From Amaurobius ferox (Eukaryota; Arthropoda; Arachnida; Araneae; Amaurobiidae), in the NCBI GenBank assembly GCA_951213105.1, contig OX578135.1, positions 164,083,250 through 164,147,249 of the forward strand: 64,000 nucleotides of DNA. The letters are read 5' to 3'. A program made the position numbers and the translations under genes. The first letter of the stretch is position 1. Every line of letters starts with the position of its first letter. Below, piece after piece: positions 34,086 to 47,000 of this stretch. The notes beneath the pieces are model-generated. The model searched no databases. It was not told the DNA's origin and was given only the letters and a program-made list of their open reading frames with translations.

Positions 34086-36120
34086 ACGGTATTTTATCCT
34101 CTATCTCCTGTCCTTACTCTTCTGAATCAAGTGTCGCGGCGGTGACACCGGGCGAGGCGTGTCTTCTGACACAATATAGAGTCTTCTTGTAACTATATTA
34201 TAGTGTCTGTAATATAGTTACGAGACACATTACATAAATGATTTCAAGCTACATACCCTATACCTATATCTCGAAAACTACAGTGGTTAAAAATTTTAGA
34301 TGGTCCGTTTGAAAGGCCTATGGTAGTATATTATTGCAAAGTTTTATGCGGTTTTATCTGCAAAAGCGAGGAAGTTATAACCTTTTGAATTTCAGAAATG
34401 GGAGTCATTTTACATTTTTCTGCTTCTTATCCTCCTCTTTATACAGATAACGTTTCTGTATAAAAATTAATCTGATTTTGACTAATTTTTCAGTTATGTT
34501 TGTAAATATAGTGAGACATTTTAAAGTCATATATTTTTTAGCCATTTTATCGTAAAGCAGAACAAACAATTAACAGTGGTATATTCTCCATATAAACCTC
34601 AAGGCATTCTAAAGTCAAAAACATAAAAATTAATACCTACAACCTTAAAATTATAATTATTTGGATATATAGTGTGTGTGCGCGTGTGCGCGCGTGCGTG
34701 TGTGCGTGTGATACAGACAAATAGATATTGAAAATGGAGCTATTGGCAATGTAACCTAAAGGCAAAGCACTGTAAGCTGGACTAGAAAATATCGATTTCA
34801 TTCCCTTATATTACATTTTTTTGTTTTTTGAATGGAACAATTCATCTAATTTTCGATCGATAATACTTTTAAAAAAAGAGAGAGAATAAGGAAAGGGGGG
34901 AAAAAAATAGTATATCTTAATTCCAAATTTAATTAGCTTTTTTTCTGTCAAGGTTTAGGAAGAGGGGGGGGGGGAGAGAACTACTTCAATACTTCTTTAT
35001 TCAGTAATTCATTAATTAAATGAGCTTATTTCCAGGTTATTTTTGTTTTTCGTTCATTGCTAAACTTGGAGGGAAAAAAAACGAGAGGGAGAAAAGGAAG
35101 CTGTTTAACAATCTACATGCTTGCGTAAAAATCTTTCTTTTACATATTATTAGAGATTTTTTTTTTTAATTGCCATTCTTTACATACCATTCTCTTCTCT
35201 TATTCTATGCAACAATTTTACGAACCCGGCTGAGAGGGATTTTTAATTTTTTAGCAAGTTCATTTTTCCTTTCTCAATTGTTGTATAGCAAGTAATGTTT
35301 TCTCGAATTTTTTTTAATTTTTTCCACATTTAGAAAGACAAGTACGTTTTGAGACCTATACACGTTTCATGGTTAATGAGCGAATACTTGACTCACTGAT
35401 ATTTAATGAATAATCATTTTATGTGAAAAATGATAAGCAGGTATTCAATAAATTAAAAACACTGTACGCAAAAGATAAGGAAAACTTGAGCAACGTATAA
35501 CAAATAAGATAATAATGCAGCATATAGCTGTTTCGAGGATACACTGGATCTTCTTTGTCAACAATGCAAGAGAACCACCAAACCCTAAGACAAAAAGAAA
35601 GAAATGAACTGTTATTGCGGTATTCTTTATTTATTTATTTAATTATTTATTCAATATGATGATCAGAATTTGAATGATTCGATATTTAACATTTTCATTG
35701 CATTAATTCTTATGGAGAAGCATCAAAATTCCCAGGAAAATGATAACAGAACAGTCTCAGGTAAAATATTATTAGTTTTAATTTAGTATGGGTGTAAATG
35801 ATATTAAAGTAGCATATACAGGGTTCCTAAAAAAGTCCTTGAACACCTCAATAACTTTGTAAGGTAATGTCCGTGAGTGTACACGTTAGGTTTATCCGTA
35901 GTACAGGGAGTAATTAATAGAGATTAAATAAAAGAGATTTCAGTACCCCTAGCGGAAAATTTAAAGTGTTAGAATAAAAAACTCTGCAAATAAGCAAGAT
36001 AAGAAGAAAAGTGTCAATAATAAAGTTGTAGCGGATTGTTTAAGTGTTTCTCAATCTTTTATGCTTCACGCAATGGGGATGTTAAAATTAACAATAATAA
36101 TATGCACAGGCATTTAACGT
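34086..36120. other. AT-rich stretch, no gene seen
   Basis: It contains an alternating purine-pyrimidine tract at 34672-34711, a G11 run at 34964-34974, and a mariner-like end (TACAGGGTTCC...GTCCTTGAACACC) at about 35817-35850 without a certain partner. Confidence 0.45.
34672..34711. repeat. alternating GT/GC tract (Z-DNA-prone)
   Basis: Forty bases of strictly alternating purine-pyrimidine sequence (GTGTGTGCGCGTGTGCGCGC and on). Such tracts favour left-handed DNA. Confidence 0.85.
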
Positions 36121-36287
36121 ACAGCCTATTCAAAATGCCCTCCGTCAGCAACTGTGCATAATGTCCAAATGTCGATTTCTATCTGTTAAATCAATGGCAC
36201 GTTGATATAATCACTAGTTTAATAGATAGAAATCGACATTTGGACATTGTGCACAGTTGCTAACGAAGGACATTTTGAATAGGCTGT
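36121..36287. mobile_element. foldback MITE, 167 bp
   Basis: Arms 36121-36190 and 36218-36287 are inverted repeats of about 70 bp with about seven differences and a ~27-bp loop. The ends are ACAGCCTATTCAAAATG and its complement, within GTAC on both sides. It may be a Tc1/mariner-type MITE with TA sites. Confidence 0.75.
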
Positions 36288-36289
36288 AC

Positions 36290-36454
36290 ATAGTCGGTAA
36301 ATCACCAAATCTCGCAATCCTCTTCGACTTTCGGCGTATGGCAACTCTGGGCTCCCGTCACGGGAAAGAATGCCTTTATGAGTGTTTTCTCCGTCTGGTC
36401 CTCGAAAGAGACAAAAAATTTCAGAAGGAAGGGAATATTATTTAATTCGCAACA
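36290..36454 (-). mobile_element. solo LTR fragment
   Basis: It matches the end of the solo LTR at 19500-20296: GGGAAAGAATGCCTTTATGAGTG, CTCGAAAGAGAC, and the terminus TTCGCAACA. The other part is missing, truncated at the MITE border. Confidence 0.7.
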
Positions 36455-36928
36455 ATACCTAAATATTATATGAAGATTTAGCTTCGCACCCTTGCCTTTA
36501 CATGCTGATCTGTTTCGGCCAGTGAAACGATATGAAACTGATACGTTTTAAGAAGATCTCCTGATTTAAAATGTGCAAATTCTAGAGGTACTCTAAATGA
36601 CATTTTTTTAAATTTTAAATCTATATATTTAATTTAATTACCCTAAAATGTTTAAAAATGACTCTCTTTGCTATTGAAAATTATCTGCGCAGGAAAATCT
36701 GAAGAGCATCCTGGTCAAAAATAAATAAAAAAATAAGAAAGATCAATCATGCATAAAGCTTTGATTATGAAATACTTTCCAACTTCAATGCAATTTCATT
36801 TAAACATCTCTAAAATGCGATACATTCTTCGGTAATATTTTTTAAATTATTACAATACTACATTAATTTATTATATTTGAAAACTTAAAACTTCATCGAA
36901 AAAAATCGTCTGCTTAATCAATAGTCGT

Positions 36929-37219
36929 TGTTGAAGTTGAAACCCAGACCGTCCGACCTACCAGAGAGGTGTAAGGTAACTGTTTGGACGGTCGGGAAGT
37001 GCCACCCAATTTTGACCGGAACCCAGTGGGGGAGGCATCCACAGGGACCGTACCCTCCTTCCCCTACCACCAACCTCGCGGAAGGACTTTCGGACCCACA
37101 TGTTTAACGTGATCGTACTCCGCATGAACACGGCGGCAGTTTTGGCAGTGGCTGGAATCGAACCCGGGCCTACCGAGTGCAACTCCAGCGCGCTAACCAA
37201 TGGGCTACCGCGCCCCTAA
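36929..37219 (-). mobile_element. tRNA-headed SINE, full length
   Basis: A 14-bp target duplication (TAATCAATAGTCGT at 36915-36928 and 37220-37233) flanks it. On the minus strand the head reads GGGGCGCGGTAGCCC, the A box TAGCCCATTGGTTAGCGCGC and the B box GGGTTCGATTCC. The body ends ACGGTCTGGGTTTCAAC. This is the best copy for defining the family's 5' end. Confidence 0.93.
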
Positions 37220-37689
37220 TAATCAATAGTCGTGTAAAATCAATGAATATTTCATTTATATCAGCTATAATGCAGACTCCATGAGCTAACTAATTTTGCG
37301 TTAAAGAAATGCAGCAATTTTTATACAACTAATTCTACATCTTTTGGTGTTCACATTCTCCATAAGTAAAAATTAGGCTTCGTTGTAGAAATAATCAAAG
37401 TTGGATGATCATTTAAACTGAAATATATTGTAATTCGTTGTTTCAGTATGTAGATGCACAGAATTTAAGCAAAAATAAAGTGGCTTTAGGATGGATACAA
37501 CACTAAATGTGAATTAAAAAGAACTTTAAAAATCACGATTTTGACATAAGATGGGTGCCATATTTTATTTCGAAGTGGGTCACGTGATCGTTCCATATAA
37601 TGGTCACGTGATCTCTTCATATAAAAGGTGTAATTATTATTTTAATTTTTATTTAAAAAACTACTGACTATATTTTGCTGAAATTTTTT

Positions 37690-39048
37690 AACACTTTACA
37701 ACATAGTTGAAAAGTGTTATGACATTGTTCATTCTGTTTGTCTGTCTGTCTGTTTGTCCGTTAGCACGATAATTGCCGTGAAAATGACTATCAAAATGAA
37801 ATTTTAGTATGTTATTCAGACGGTCTGTGGGGCCTATGGGAATATAAATGAAAAATATTACACAATTAGTTTTGGATTGAACCTAGGTTGAAAAAATGAA
37901 ATACATTGAACCCTATGGGACCTAATTTTTCAAATATTTTTTAAGCGAATTTAAAATTCACGAATTGCTTCGAGAGTTTTAGAAAATATTCAAATTATCC
38001 CATAAAATATATAAAAAAAATTTCAGCAAAATATATTCAGTAGTTTTTTAAATAAAAATTAAAATAATAATTATACCCTTTATATGAAGAGATCACGTGG
38101 CCATTATATGACGAGGACACGTGGCCATTATATGACGAGATCACGTGGCCATTATATGACGAGATCACGTGACCCATTTCAAAATAAAACATGGCATCCA
38201 TCTTCTGTCAAAATCGTGATTTTTATTCTTTTTTAATTCATATTTAGTGTTGCATCCGTCCTAAAACCGTTTTATTTTTGCTTAAATTCTGTGCATCTAC
38301 ATACTGAAACAACGCAATTACAATATATTTGAGTTTAAACGATTATCAAACTTTGATTATTCCTACAACGAAGCCTAATTTTCACTTATGGAAAATGTAA
38401 ACACCAAAAAATGTAGAATGAGTTGTATAAGAATTGCTGTATTTCTTTAACGGAAAATTATTTAGCTCATGGAGTCTGCAATGTGATTAGCTGATATGAA
38501 TGAAACATTCACTTATCTTACACAGAAAACTAAACGTTTTTTTCGATGAAGTTTTCAGCATAGAGTTAAATTATTTGTATGTCTATGGTTTTAAGTTTTT
38601 AAATAAAATAAATTATTATAGTATTGTGATGAATGAAAGGATTGAAAAAATGTTTATGAATGAAATGCTGCTTTTATAGAGAGGCGATTTATATTTCGAT
38701 GACGTCATTTGAATAAAGTTCATTTGTTTTCGATGAAGTTTTCAAATATAATAAATTATTGTAATATCATGATAATTTAAAAAATATTACCGAGGAATGT
38801 ATCGCATTTTAGAGATGTTTAAACCAGGCAATTTATATTCCAATGCCGTCATTTGAATGAAATTAATTTTTTTCGATGAAGTTTTAAGTTCTCAAATATA
38901 ATAAATTAATGTAGTATCGTGATAATTTTAAAAATATTATCGAGGAATGTATCGCATTTTTGAGATGTTTATATAAAATTGCATTGAAATTGAAAAGTGC
39001 TTCATAATCAATGCTTTATGCATGATTGATCTTTCTTGTTTTATATAT
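37690..39048 (-). mobile_element. family A non-autonomous element, copy A4 (nested, complete)
   Basis: An inverted, complete family A copy inserted into copy A3. Read on the minus strand it starts CAAGAAAGATCAATC and ends GTTGTAAAGTGTT. It differs from other copies by a fourfold 24-bp repeat at 38089-38172. The host T8 run (as in copy A2) is split into T6 and T4, so either 2 bp were duplicated or the run slipped. Confidence 0.82.
38089..38172. repeat. 24-bp tandem repeat with four CACGTG E-boxes
   Basis: CACGTG occurs at 38094, 38118, 38142 and 38166, exactly 24 bases apart, in a unit GAGATCACGTGGCCATTATA plus TGAC. Other family A copies have one or two units here. Confidence 0.92.
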
Positions 39049-39356
39049 TTTATGGGATAATTGAATATTTCCTAAAACTTTCGAAGCAATTTGTGAATTT
39101 TAAATCTGCTTAAAAATGTTTCAAAAATTAGGTCCCATAGGGTTCAATGTATTTCATTTTTTCAACCGGGGTTCCATCCAAAACTAATTGGGTGATGTTA
39201 TTCATTTATATTTCCATAGGTCTCACAGACCGTCTGAACAACATACTAAAATTTCATTTTGATAAAATCATTTTTACAGCAGTTATCGTCCTAACGGACA
39301 GACAGACAGAATGAACAAAGTCATAAACACTTTTCAACTATGTTGTAAAGTGTTAA

Positions 39357-39985
39357 GAAGTATCGTATTCTGTTTCTATGACAACGTTTTTTATTAATAA
39401 TTTTTCAACCCATGAGTCTAATATCTCGAAACATGGACGAGGTTACCCGCAGTGAAGAATATAACTATTATATGGAATAAGAGGGAGAGGGGAAATCAGC
39501 ATGCATACGCAACAGATAAACAGACTTTCAATTTTATATATGTAGCTCATATTAAAGTAATTTTTTTTTCACCAGCAAATATCAAACTCTGTCGTTCGTT
39601 CTAGGAAAGCGTTCGTTCTCTTTCCCAACACCTGCCGAGAACATCTGTCGCACTTTCGATCTCATCCATAGAACGATTCTCCGAAGGCTAGAGAAAGAAA
39701 CTCTCAATTTCGCTTTCTTTGCAACGCCCCCTTAAATATGCCACCTTACGGTCTTTTTTAACAGATGACAAGTAAGCTTGACGGTCCGTCCCAGGGAGGT
39801 TTAAATAAGGCTATTTCAGCCTCCTTTGTCCGTCCACTTGAAAATGAATGTTGACCATTTTTTGGGGGGTGGGGGGTGGGGGAGTTCCAGCTCAAAGTTC
39901 TTCCTTTTTCTTCAGTGCCAGCTTAAAGATTTGGAGATCCGGGGTGGGGCGAGGGGAAACATTATTCAGAGTCCAGTTCAATGTT
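39357..39985. other. spacer; GC-richer non-repetitive segment
   Basis: 39590-39840 is less AT-rich and matches no repeat in this window. No open frame there looks coding. It could be regulatory sequence; nothing in it proves that. Confidence 0.35.
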
Positions 39986-40250
39986 AAGATCATTACAGCA
40001 GAATCCTGTTTATCCGGATCAAACTTGACCACAGGATTATCCGGTTTGCAGATGAAAAAAAAATCCGGAAAATATAATATTTCTGTATAATATTTCTGTA
40101 TAAAATAGCATGATTAATATTATTATACATCTTATTAGCAGAAAAATACTTTGCAGGAAAACTTTCGAAAAGGATATCTTGTAATCTCCATGGCAAAATT
40201 AAGTCACGTTCCAGGAGCAAACAGTGATTACGGAGTGGCAACTACAAGTA
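39986..40250 (+). mobile_element. Tigger/pogo-like end fragment
   Basis: ACAGCAGAATCCTGTTTATC followed by an inverted CAGGATTATCCGG resembles Tigger-type termini. The second end was not found, so this is a fragment. Confidence 0.45.
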
Positions 40251-40277
40251 AAATACTTTTTTAGAATAATAATGATA

Positions 40278-41123
40278 CAGTCGAACCTCTCTTAAATGGA
40301 ATTCAGGAGACCGGAAGAATTTTCCGTTTCATGCAGGTCATTTCAGGAAAAGCTAAGTTTAAAGGTTTAACTGGAAACGCTGATAGTCCATATATAATGG
40401 CTCATCTATACATCAGACTTTAAAATTTCTGAAAAGTGTACTTGGATAAATCCGATTAATACTATATTACACCATAATAGCTAATTTAATTATTTTAAAT
40501 ATGTATTTATGTACATTTTTGCATACTGCGATCACAGTATATGTAAATAAAAATATATAGTGTACCCCATGTCCTTAACTGTTAGCTTATTACCATACTT
40601 TAAAACCTAGATAGACTTACAAGCAAAATATTACTGCTTACCATAAAAAAAAATAATAAATAAATAAAAAGAAAAAAAATGGGAGATGATCTTTCAAAAT
40701 AATCCAGCATGGTTTCTTGGACATGTGTCGTACTAATGATGCGACTTTCAATTAAAAATATTGCATTGATTAATATTTCTAGCATTTCAGAGTTTCCTCG
40801 ATGAGCGGAACATTCTTGAACATTTGAAATAGCTTTCAAAAAATCGTGATATAACTTAATAGAAAGTTCTGTGAAAAATGGTTCTCATGGAAATAAATGG
40901 CTAATACAGTTGGATGATTTTCCCATTCTCTGTTCGTTACAACAGGTGATTTTTATGAATAAAATATTTTAAATTGGCCGTCCGTTTCCGCGTTGTGCAG
41001 GGTTTTTTTTACGCAGGCGGAAAATAACATGAATTTCCTATATTTTTGGACGGGGTTAAAAATATTTTTCGCTTAATACAGTATTTCGTTTTCTACAGGT
41101 TCCGTTTCAAACAGGTTCGACTG
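40278..41123. mobile_element. pogo/Tigger-like non-autonomous element
   Basis: The left end CAGTCGAACCTCTCTTAAAT and the inverted right end (ATTTGTTTGAAAC...GGTTCGACTG) share CAGTCGAACCT and a looser TT-AAA-GGAA stretch. TA flanks both ends (40276-40277, 41124-41125). It is 846 bp long and no transposase remains. Confidence 0.7.
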
Positions 41124-44000
41124 TACTAATAATAAGATTAGACAATATAGAGTTGATTAGGTATAATAATAGAGTGGCTTGATTGGTTTAATTTAAAAAA
41201 GTATCGCTAATCACTGCGAGTTCAAAATTAACTCATAAAGGTGAAAATCTAGGCATTTTTATTTTGAATAATCTGAAAATATCAGAAATAATATAATTAT
41301 GGTTTTAAACAAAATATTTGGTGTGTGGGGGAGGCGGGGGGGGGGGGGGGCGAGGCAGTGTCGGAATTCCAAATGCTGTGCCCTTCTCTCCCTTACACTT
41401 CCAGATTGACTCTAAATCTGAGCCTCCAACCGCGTATAATTTCTTAAACATGTATTCTACAATTTTCTTTCGGGCCCCTCTCTCTGGGGTGGGGACAGAG
41501 GAAATTTCGCGGTTTATTGGTTTTGACCATAGATAAAAGAGGATATCTATGTTATTCTTTCGGAGATCTATGGTTGCGACTTTCCTACCCTGTATATGTA
41601 TTAACTGTTTTACCAATTACTAGTAATTAACGTATATGCACTCCCGTGAAAAGTTTCTGGATACCTAGAACCATTGCTTGAGCTCCAAAGCAATGGTTTT
41701 AACTAAATGTATTGAACATGCCTGTAACGTTTCTATTATCTTGCCTACATATATAGTATAACACATAAAAAAGTATTGTGATGAAAATTCGAATTCGAGT
41801 TTTCGACAGATTTACACTTTTTGATCATCCCAGAACTCTAATCGAACGGTTTTGAAGTGGTTTCTGTGTGTGTATTCATGTATGAGCTTAATATCTCAAG
41901 AACGAATGTATCCTTTAATATGAAATTTGGTACGATTTTTAGAATAAGCTAATAATGGAACCCTATTGATGCAATCGAAGATTTCAAAGCATCCCAAAAT
42001 GTTTAAATGATTTTATTAAAAAAATCGTTAAAAAAATTACGACAGTCTATCGTGTTAAATAAACAACCATTTTATACATAATTCATCCTAAGAAAATGAA
42101 TGGCGCGTATTTTAAATTAGACTGTAGAATGGCATTAACTGTTCTCGAGATATTAAAACTTTTCTTTCGAATAAATTTATCAAAAAAAGTTGCATAAAAT
42201 GAAAAAGTATCGTTAAGGAAGTTGACTTTCCTGATGCAACACTATGCGACAAGTTCATAACACTCTTCTCGTGATTTTTGCACGTTATGAAAATAAATAT
42301 TTTTTTAAAAGAAATCATCATGAGTGTGAGGGAATGTTTTACTGCCCACATTCATTTCTTTTAAATGAGTTGACAAAATTGAGCAGGGATGATCCACATA
42401 TGGGTGATCCACAGGATGATCCACATAAAAAAAAAATTATAATTTTTTCAAACAAAAATTAAATAAATACATTTCTGTTATTTCGGGGTATTCCGGACCC
42501 AAATTCCGAAAATTCGAACCCAAACTATTTAACTGCATGAATGCAGTAACCTCACCGATGGGGGGTCACCATTGACCCCGACGAATCATTTAAGATTAAA
42601 TGCACTTAAAAATGAATATACTTTTATAAATAGACTAGAGTTTAAAGTCAGTGTTTTAAGTCCATTATTTATTAGTTTGTCATAGTATTGATATGAACTC
42701 CAAATGTATTCAAAGTTCCTTTTTTAATAAATTTTATTAAATTGTTCCTTGCAAATCTATATGCGCTTTTCCCTCCAATTTCAATATGTACCGATGTAGC
42801 AGTGCACGAACTTGTACGCATCAGTGACGGATCCTGGATCCTAAACTGAGCCATCTCCCCCGCTCCCAAGGCTTTTAAACATACATTGTATTTAGGAGTA
42901 TTGTATGTTTAGTATTATGTGCCATACCCAGCGCCCCCATTAGCGAACAACTATTTTCTATTGTCTATTTTCAAAACATAACTACCGCATTTTTAAAAAT
43001 GATGTTGCTATAGGGGCTGTGGCTAGTTACCCAGTTTTGGATTGAGGGTGTATTAGTCAATTGAGCTTGTAGTTTCAATTTCAAAATTACATTTTTCGTT
43101 TTAAGCTCAATTTCCGCCCGAAATTTACTTAAAGTAAAATTTGGATGGGTATTTAGGTTGTACTGGAGTGCTGCACAGGGCAATTTTACACGGCCCCAGT
43201 CATAAGACATTCTGCAATTAAAAGCTCAACGCCAACAATATTTGATACTTGCAAGATATATCGAAAATTATATATCCAAGTCATCAAAATAGGAGTTCAT
43301 AGGAAAATGTGATTTTTAATTACTTTTTTTATCACCATTTTCTAAATTAACAATTACAATCCATACATTTGATTAAAATTCATTTACAAAAGTTTTCAAA
43401 CTTTGGATCTCGCAGTGTCTCTTCCTAAATATCCAGAACTCAGCTCGAGTCTGTTCCAAAATATTGTAAGAAATGGGATCCGACACAATCAAAGTTGTAC
43501 CTTGCTTTATAGCCACTCACTGTACAATCGCATTCCAAAATGCATGTTGAGCAATTTCCTCTGTGTCTGTACGTTGAGATCTGAACACATTTCGAACACT
43601 TATTGAAATCGTTCTTTCATCAATTTGCGTGAGGTGGTATGAATACGATAACTCAAAAACGAATACATGCACCGCTATAAAATGCAATGGTTAAACTATG
43701 ATCTTTTTTTAAATTTTGCATTACAAGAATCGAAATTTAGGACCTTTTAATATTTTCTATGGGAAAACATTATCAACTCCAATCAGTCAAGGATTTGATT
43801 GATGTTGCCTGCCTGAAAAAATATATATTCTTCAGGCAGGTTTTTTTTTTTCAGTTAACATCCTCTGACTTTTCTTTAGAGTTATAAAATCTTTTGTGCA
43901 ATTTGCAAGCAAAAATTCAGATATTTTTTCTATTGCGATATTTATTTATAGGATACACTACAGAATATGGGGTATGAATGTATAAGTAAGTTTAAGTGGA
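41124..44000. other. AT-rich stretch with a family B copy
   Basis: A G15 run is at 41336-41350. A family B copy occupies about 41750-42352. A short hairpin with a T tail is at 43806-43850. No host gene is supported. Confidence 0.45.
41750..42352 (+). mobile_element. family B interspersed repeat
   Basis: The start AAGTATTGTGATGAAAATTCGAATTCGAG, a middle with ATCTCAAGAACGAATG, and an end near TTTACTGCCCACATTC recur at about 49130-49660 (inverted), 56500-57640 and 61196-62835. No coding capacity. Exact ends are not defined. Confidence 0.5.
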
Positions 44001-47000
44001 GGGTTATTCCATCTAAAATAACCCCAAAAAAGTTTATTTGGTTGCATTACCGTTTTTGAAAATTTTTATATTTTGCTCAAATATTCTTACATATTTCATC
44101 AGATGAAATACGACTTTAAAATTTTTTCATCTAACTCGTTTATTTGGCACTGCCATTTTTTTAACATCGCGGACTCCAAATTTGATGAATTTCGATGTTC
44201 AAGCAAATTTAAATATCTTGGAACTCAAAAGAGTTAGATACTTGGAATAAAAACTATTTTACTGGTCTTAAAGTGTTTTGCAATTCATGCTATTATATTG
44301 TTTGTACAACTGCAACCTGGGTGACTGAAATTTAGCATTGAAATTCAGCATCATTTTAGCTAAAAATTCAGTTCACTTTTTAAAAATAATGAAGGGAACA
44401 AATTTAAATCTTCAAATTTTCGCCATATCTTACCCTACTCCCAGTGTCTTAGCTGGAGAAATTTCAAGACTGAGAACTTTCTCCTTTTTATTTTATTAAG
44501 TCCCAAACATGGCGACCGTTCCAAATTTACAAATACGTAAGCTTTAATATCTCTGGTTGGCTAACCGGGGAAAATCTGAAACTTGCAGAGAATCAAGTAC
44601 TACATAATGACTAATTGCAGTAAAAATTTGGTGTTTGAGACTTTTCTGATTTTATAGATATGAAGTGATGATCAAGTTCTAAAATCTTGCTTATTTGTTT
44701 ATTATACATGCATAACTTTATTACATATTTTCTACTTATTATTAATCCTACAAATCATGAAAATTATGAATTATAAATAATTGAAAATAATAAATTGTTA
44801 TTAATGAAAATTTAACATTTTAGCTTTAAAATTCAAAGTTAAAAAAAATAATCAATCATGATCCAAAATAGCCAAATTGGCTAAAAGTAGCCAAACCTGG
44901 CAACCCTAGTTTGTACTATTTGAAAAAAGAAAAAGTTAACATGCATATATAAAAGAGCGCCATTTTCAGATTGTTACTACTCTTGTTGCAGAATGTTATG
45001 AAAATTCTGAACTGAGAAGCATGAATTAGCTCATATCATTTCTCTCAGTTCTGCACAGTTTCTAGTGTGGTGACTAGATGTATTCGATGCCTTATGCTGT
45101 TTAATTATACAAAAAATTAATATTTAAAGTTCCAAAAAATGGAATATTCTATTGGTAAATATATTAAAGAAGATTGCCATAAGCATACTTATGGTAAAAA
45201 TCGGCAGGGATTTTACTAATTTTGGGAATTTCAGTGACGTTGATAAAACACTACTGAAGTTAAGATTAGGTACAGATCACTTGAAAACAATTTGTAAATA
45301 TCACGAGAAAAAGTTCATTAATAAGTATAATCATCTTTTTGGACAGATGTGTTGTGGTCCTTTTAGTTATCACACTGGATCAAAGAAAAAGGGCTACAAA
45401 GGCTGTCGAAAAATTATGTTGGAACATTTAAAGAAAAGCAGACAACATCAGGTACACCTTGTTCCAGGAGAATCTTTATGCCGTACATGTTATAAAAATA
45501 CATTTTTGCCTAACGGAAGTATAGACATTGATGAAAAACTAAAGAAGGGTTTGTTCCAGAAGAGGTTAGTTTAAGTGAAGTTGATGCAGTTTGTTCTGTA
45601 CTGGATTTCGCCAGTATCAAAAATTAAATGATCAAGTTCAGAAAAAAAATCAAGAGCTTTAATATGCAAAGCAAAGACAATTTTAAAGGTACTGTGTAAG
45701 AAATTAGAACATTAATGTACAGAAGACATGCAAGTAGATAATGAAGAGGTTTCGTCTATTTTGTGTAATGAATATACTAATTTAATTGACAAACTAAAAG
45801 AAAAATGCAAGATAGCCAGTAATGAACAAAAAGTAAAAGTTATTTGTTTAATGCCTAGTTATTGGTCTAAATCAGAAATGTGCGAAGAGCTACAGGTTTC
45901 TGAATACTTAGCATTACAAAAGAACTTGTGTGAAAAGATTGCATTCTTCCCAATTTAGCAGAAAGGAAATGCATGAAAGAATTAGATGGAATTGTAAGTT
46001 CAGCTATAGAAGAATTTATGAACATGGTAACAGGAGGATATGTCCTGGTAAGAAAGGTTATGTTTCAGTCAAAGTTAATATTGTCAAAGAACACAGGCAA
46101 AAACGGTTAATTCCAAGTAATTTAAGAGAACTGTATGCTCATTTTAAGAGCACCTACCCATCTTTAAAAGTAGGTTTATCCAAATTTTGTGCATTCAGGT
46201 CAAAATCGCGTGTTTTAGCTGGTTCCCCAGGTACTCACACAGTTTGTGTCTGTGTGCACCACCAGAATATGAAACTAATGTTGGAGGGGGCAAATTCCAA
46301 TGTTAATTATAAATATCTATTAGAACTATTGACTTGTAGCATCAATAGATATGATATATGAGTGCATGATAGATGAGTATTCTGGCTGCCCCAGAGCACG
46401 AATTGTATTTGATTTCCTCACAGAGGAAATGGATGAGATATTAGAAGAAATCTGCTATAAACAGTGGGTGATTACAGATCGTGCGAACCTATTAACTGTC
46501 GCACAAACGTCAAGTGAGTTTATTGAAAACCTCCCTGAGAAACTCTCGGCGCTAAAGAAACACCATTTTGTCTCCAAAATTGAGTCACAGGTTTTAAGAG
46601 CCACAAAAGAAAACCTTGCGGAAAGCGAGTGTATAGTTCTAGCAGATTTTGCTGAAAACTACAGTTTCATAATTCAAGATGAAATTCCAAGTTCTCATTG
46701 TGTGCGCACACAGGCCACCCTCCATCCTTTTGTATATTACTTCAAGTCTCATGATGTTCTAAAGAGTCACAGCATGTGCATCATTGACCACCTAGAACAC
46801 AATAGAGTGGTACTTCATACATTTCAGAAGTATCTTACAAGCCACCTGAAAAAAAAGCTCTTCATCAGTCAAGAAATGTTTTTATTTTAGTAATGGAGCT
46901 GCCAAGTGAATATAAAAACAAAAAGAATTCCATCAACATGCGCCATCATAAGTTTGATTTCGATCTAGATGCTGAGTGGATTTTTTTTGCTACTGCTCAT

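Larger units (their letters stand above)
36731..39356 (+). mobile_element. family A copy A3, with a SINE and another family A copy inside
   Basis: The 5' part begins TAAGAAAGATCAATC at 36731. It is interrupted by a SINE at 36929-37219 and, within its T-run at 37689, by a complete inverted family A copy (37690-39048). It resumes TTTTATATATTTTATGGG at 39049 and ends with the terminal hairpin at 39356. Removing both insertions restores a continuous family A sequence. Confidence 0.82.

Noticed and set aside
35817..36287. One mariner-like element from 35817 to 36287
   Set aside because: The left end (CAGGGTTCC...) and the right end (...GGCTGT) are only loosely alike, while 36121-36287 is a complete foldback by itself.
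41305..41616. 103-codon minus-strand frame with a proline run
   Set aside because: The proline run is a G15 homopolymer read in reverse, and nothing else is conserved.
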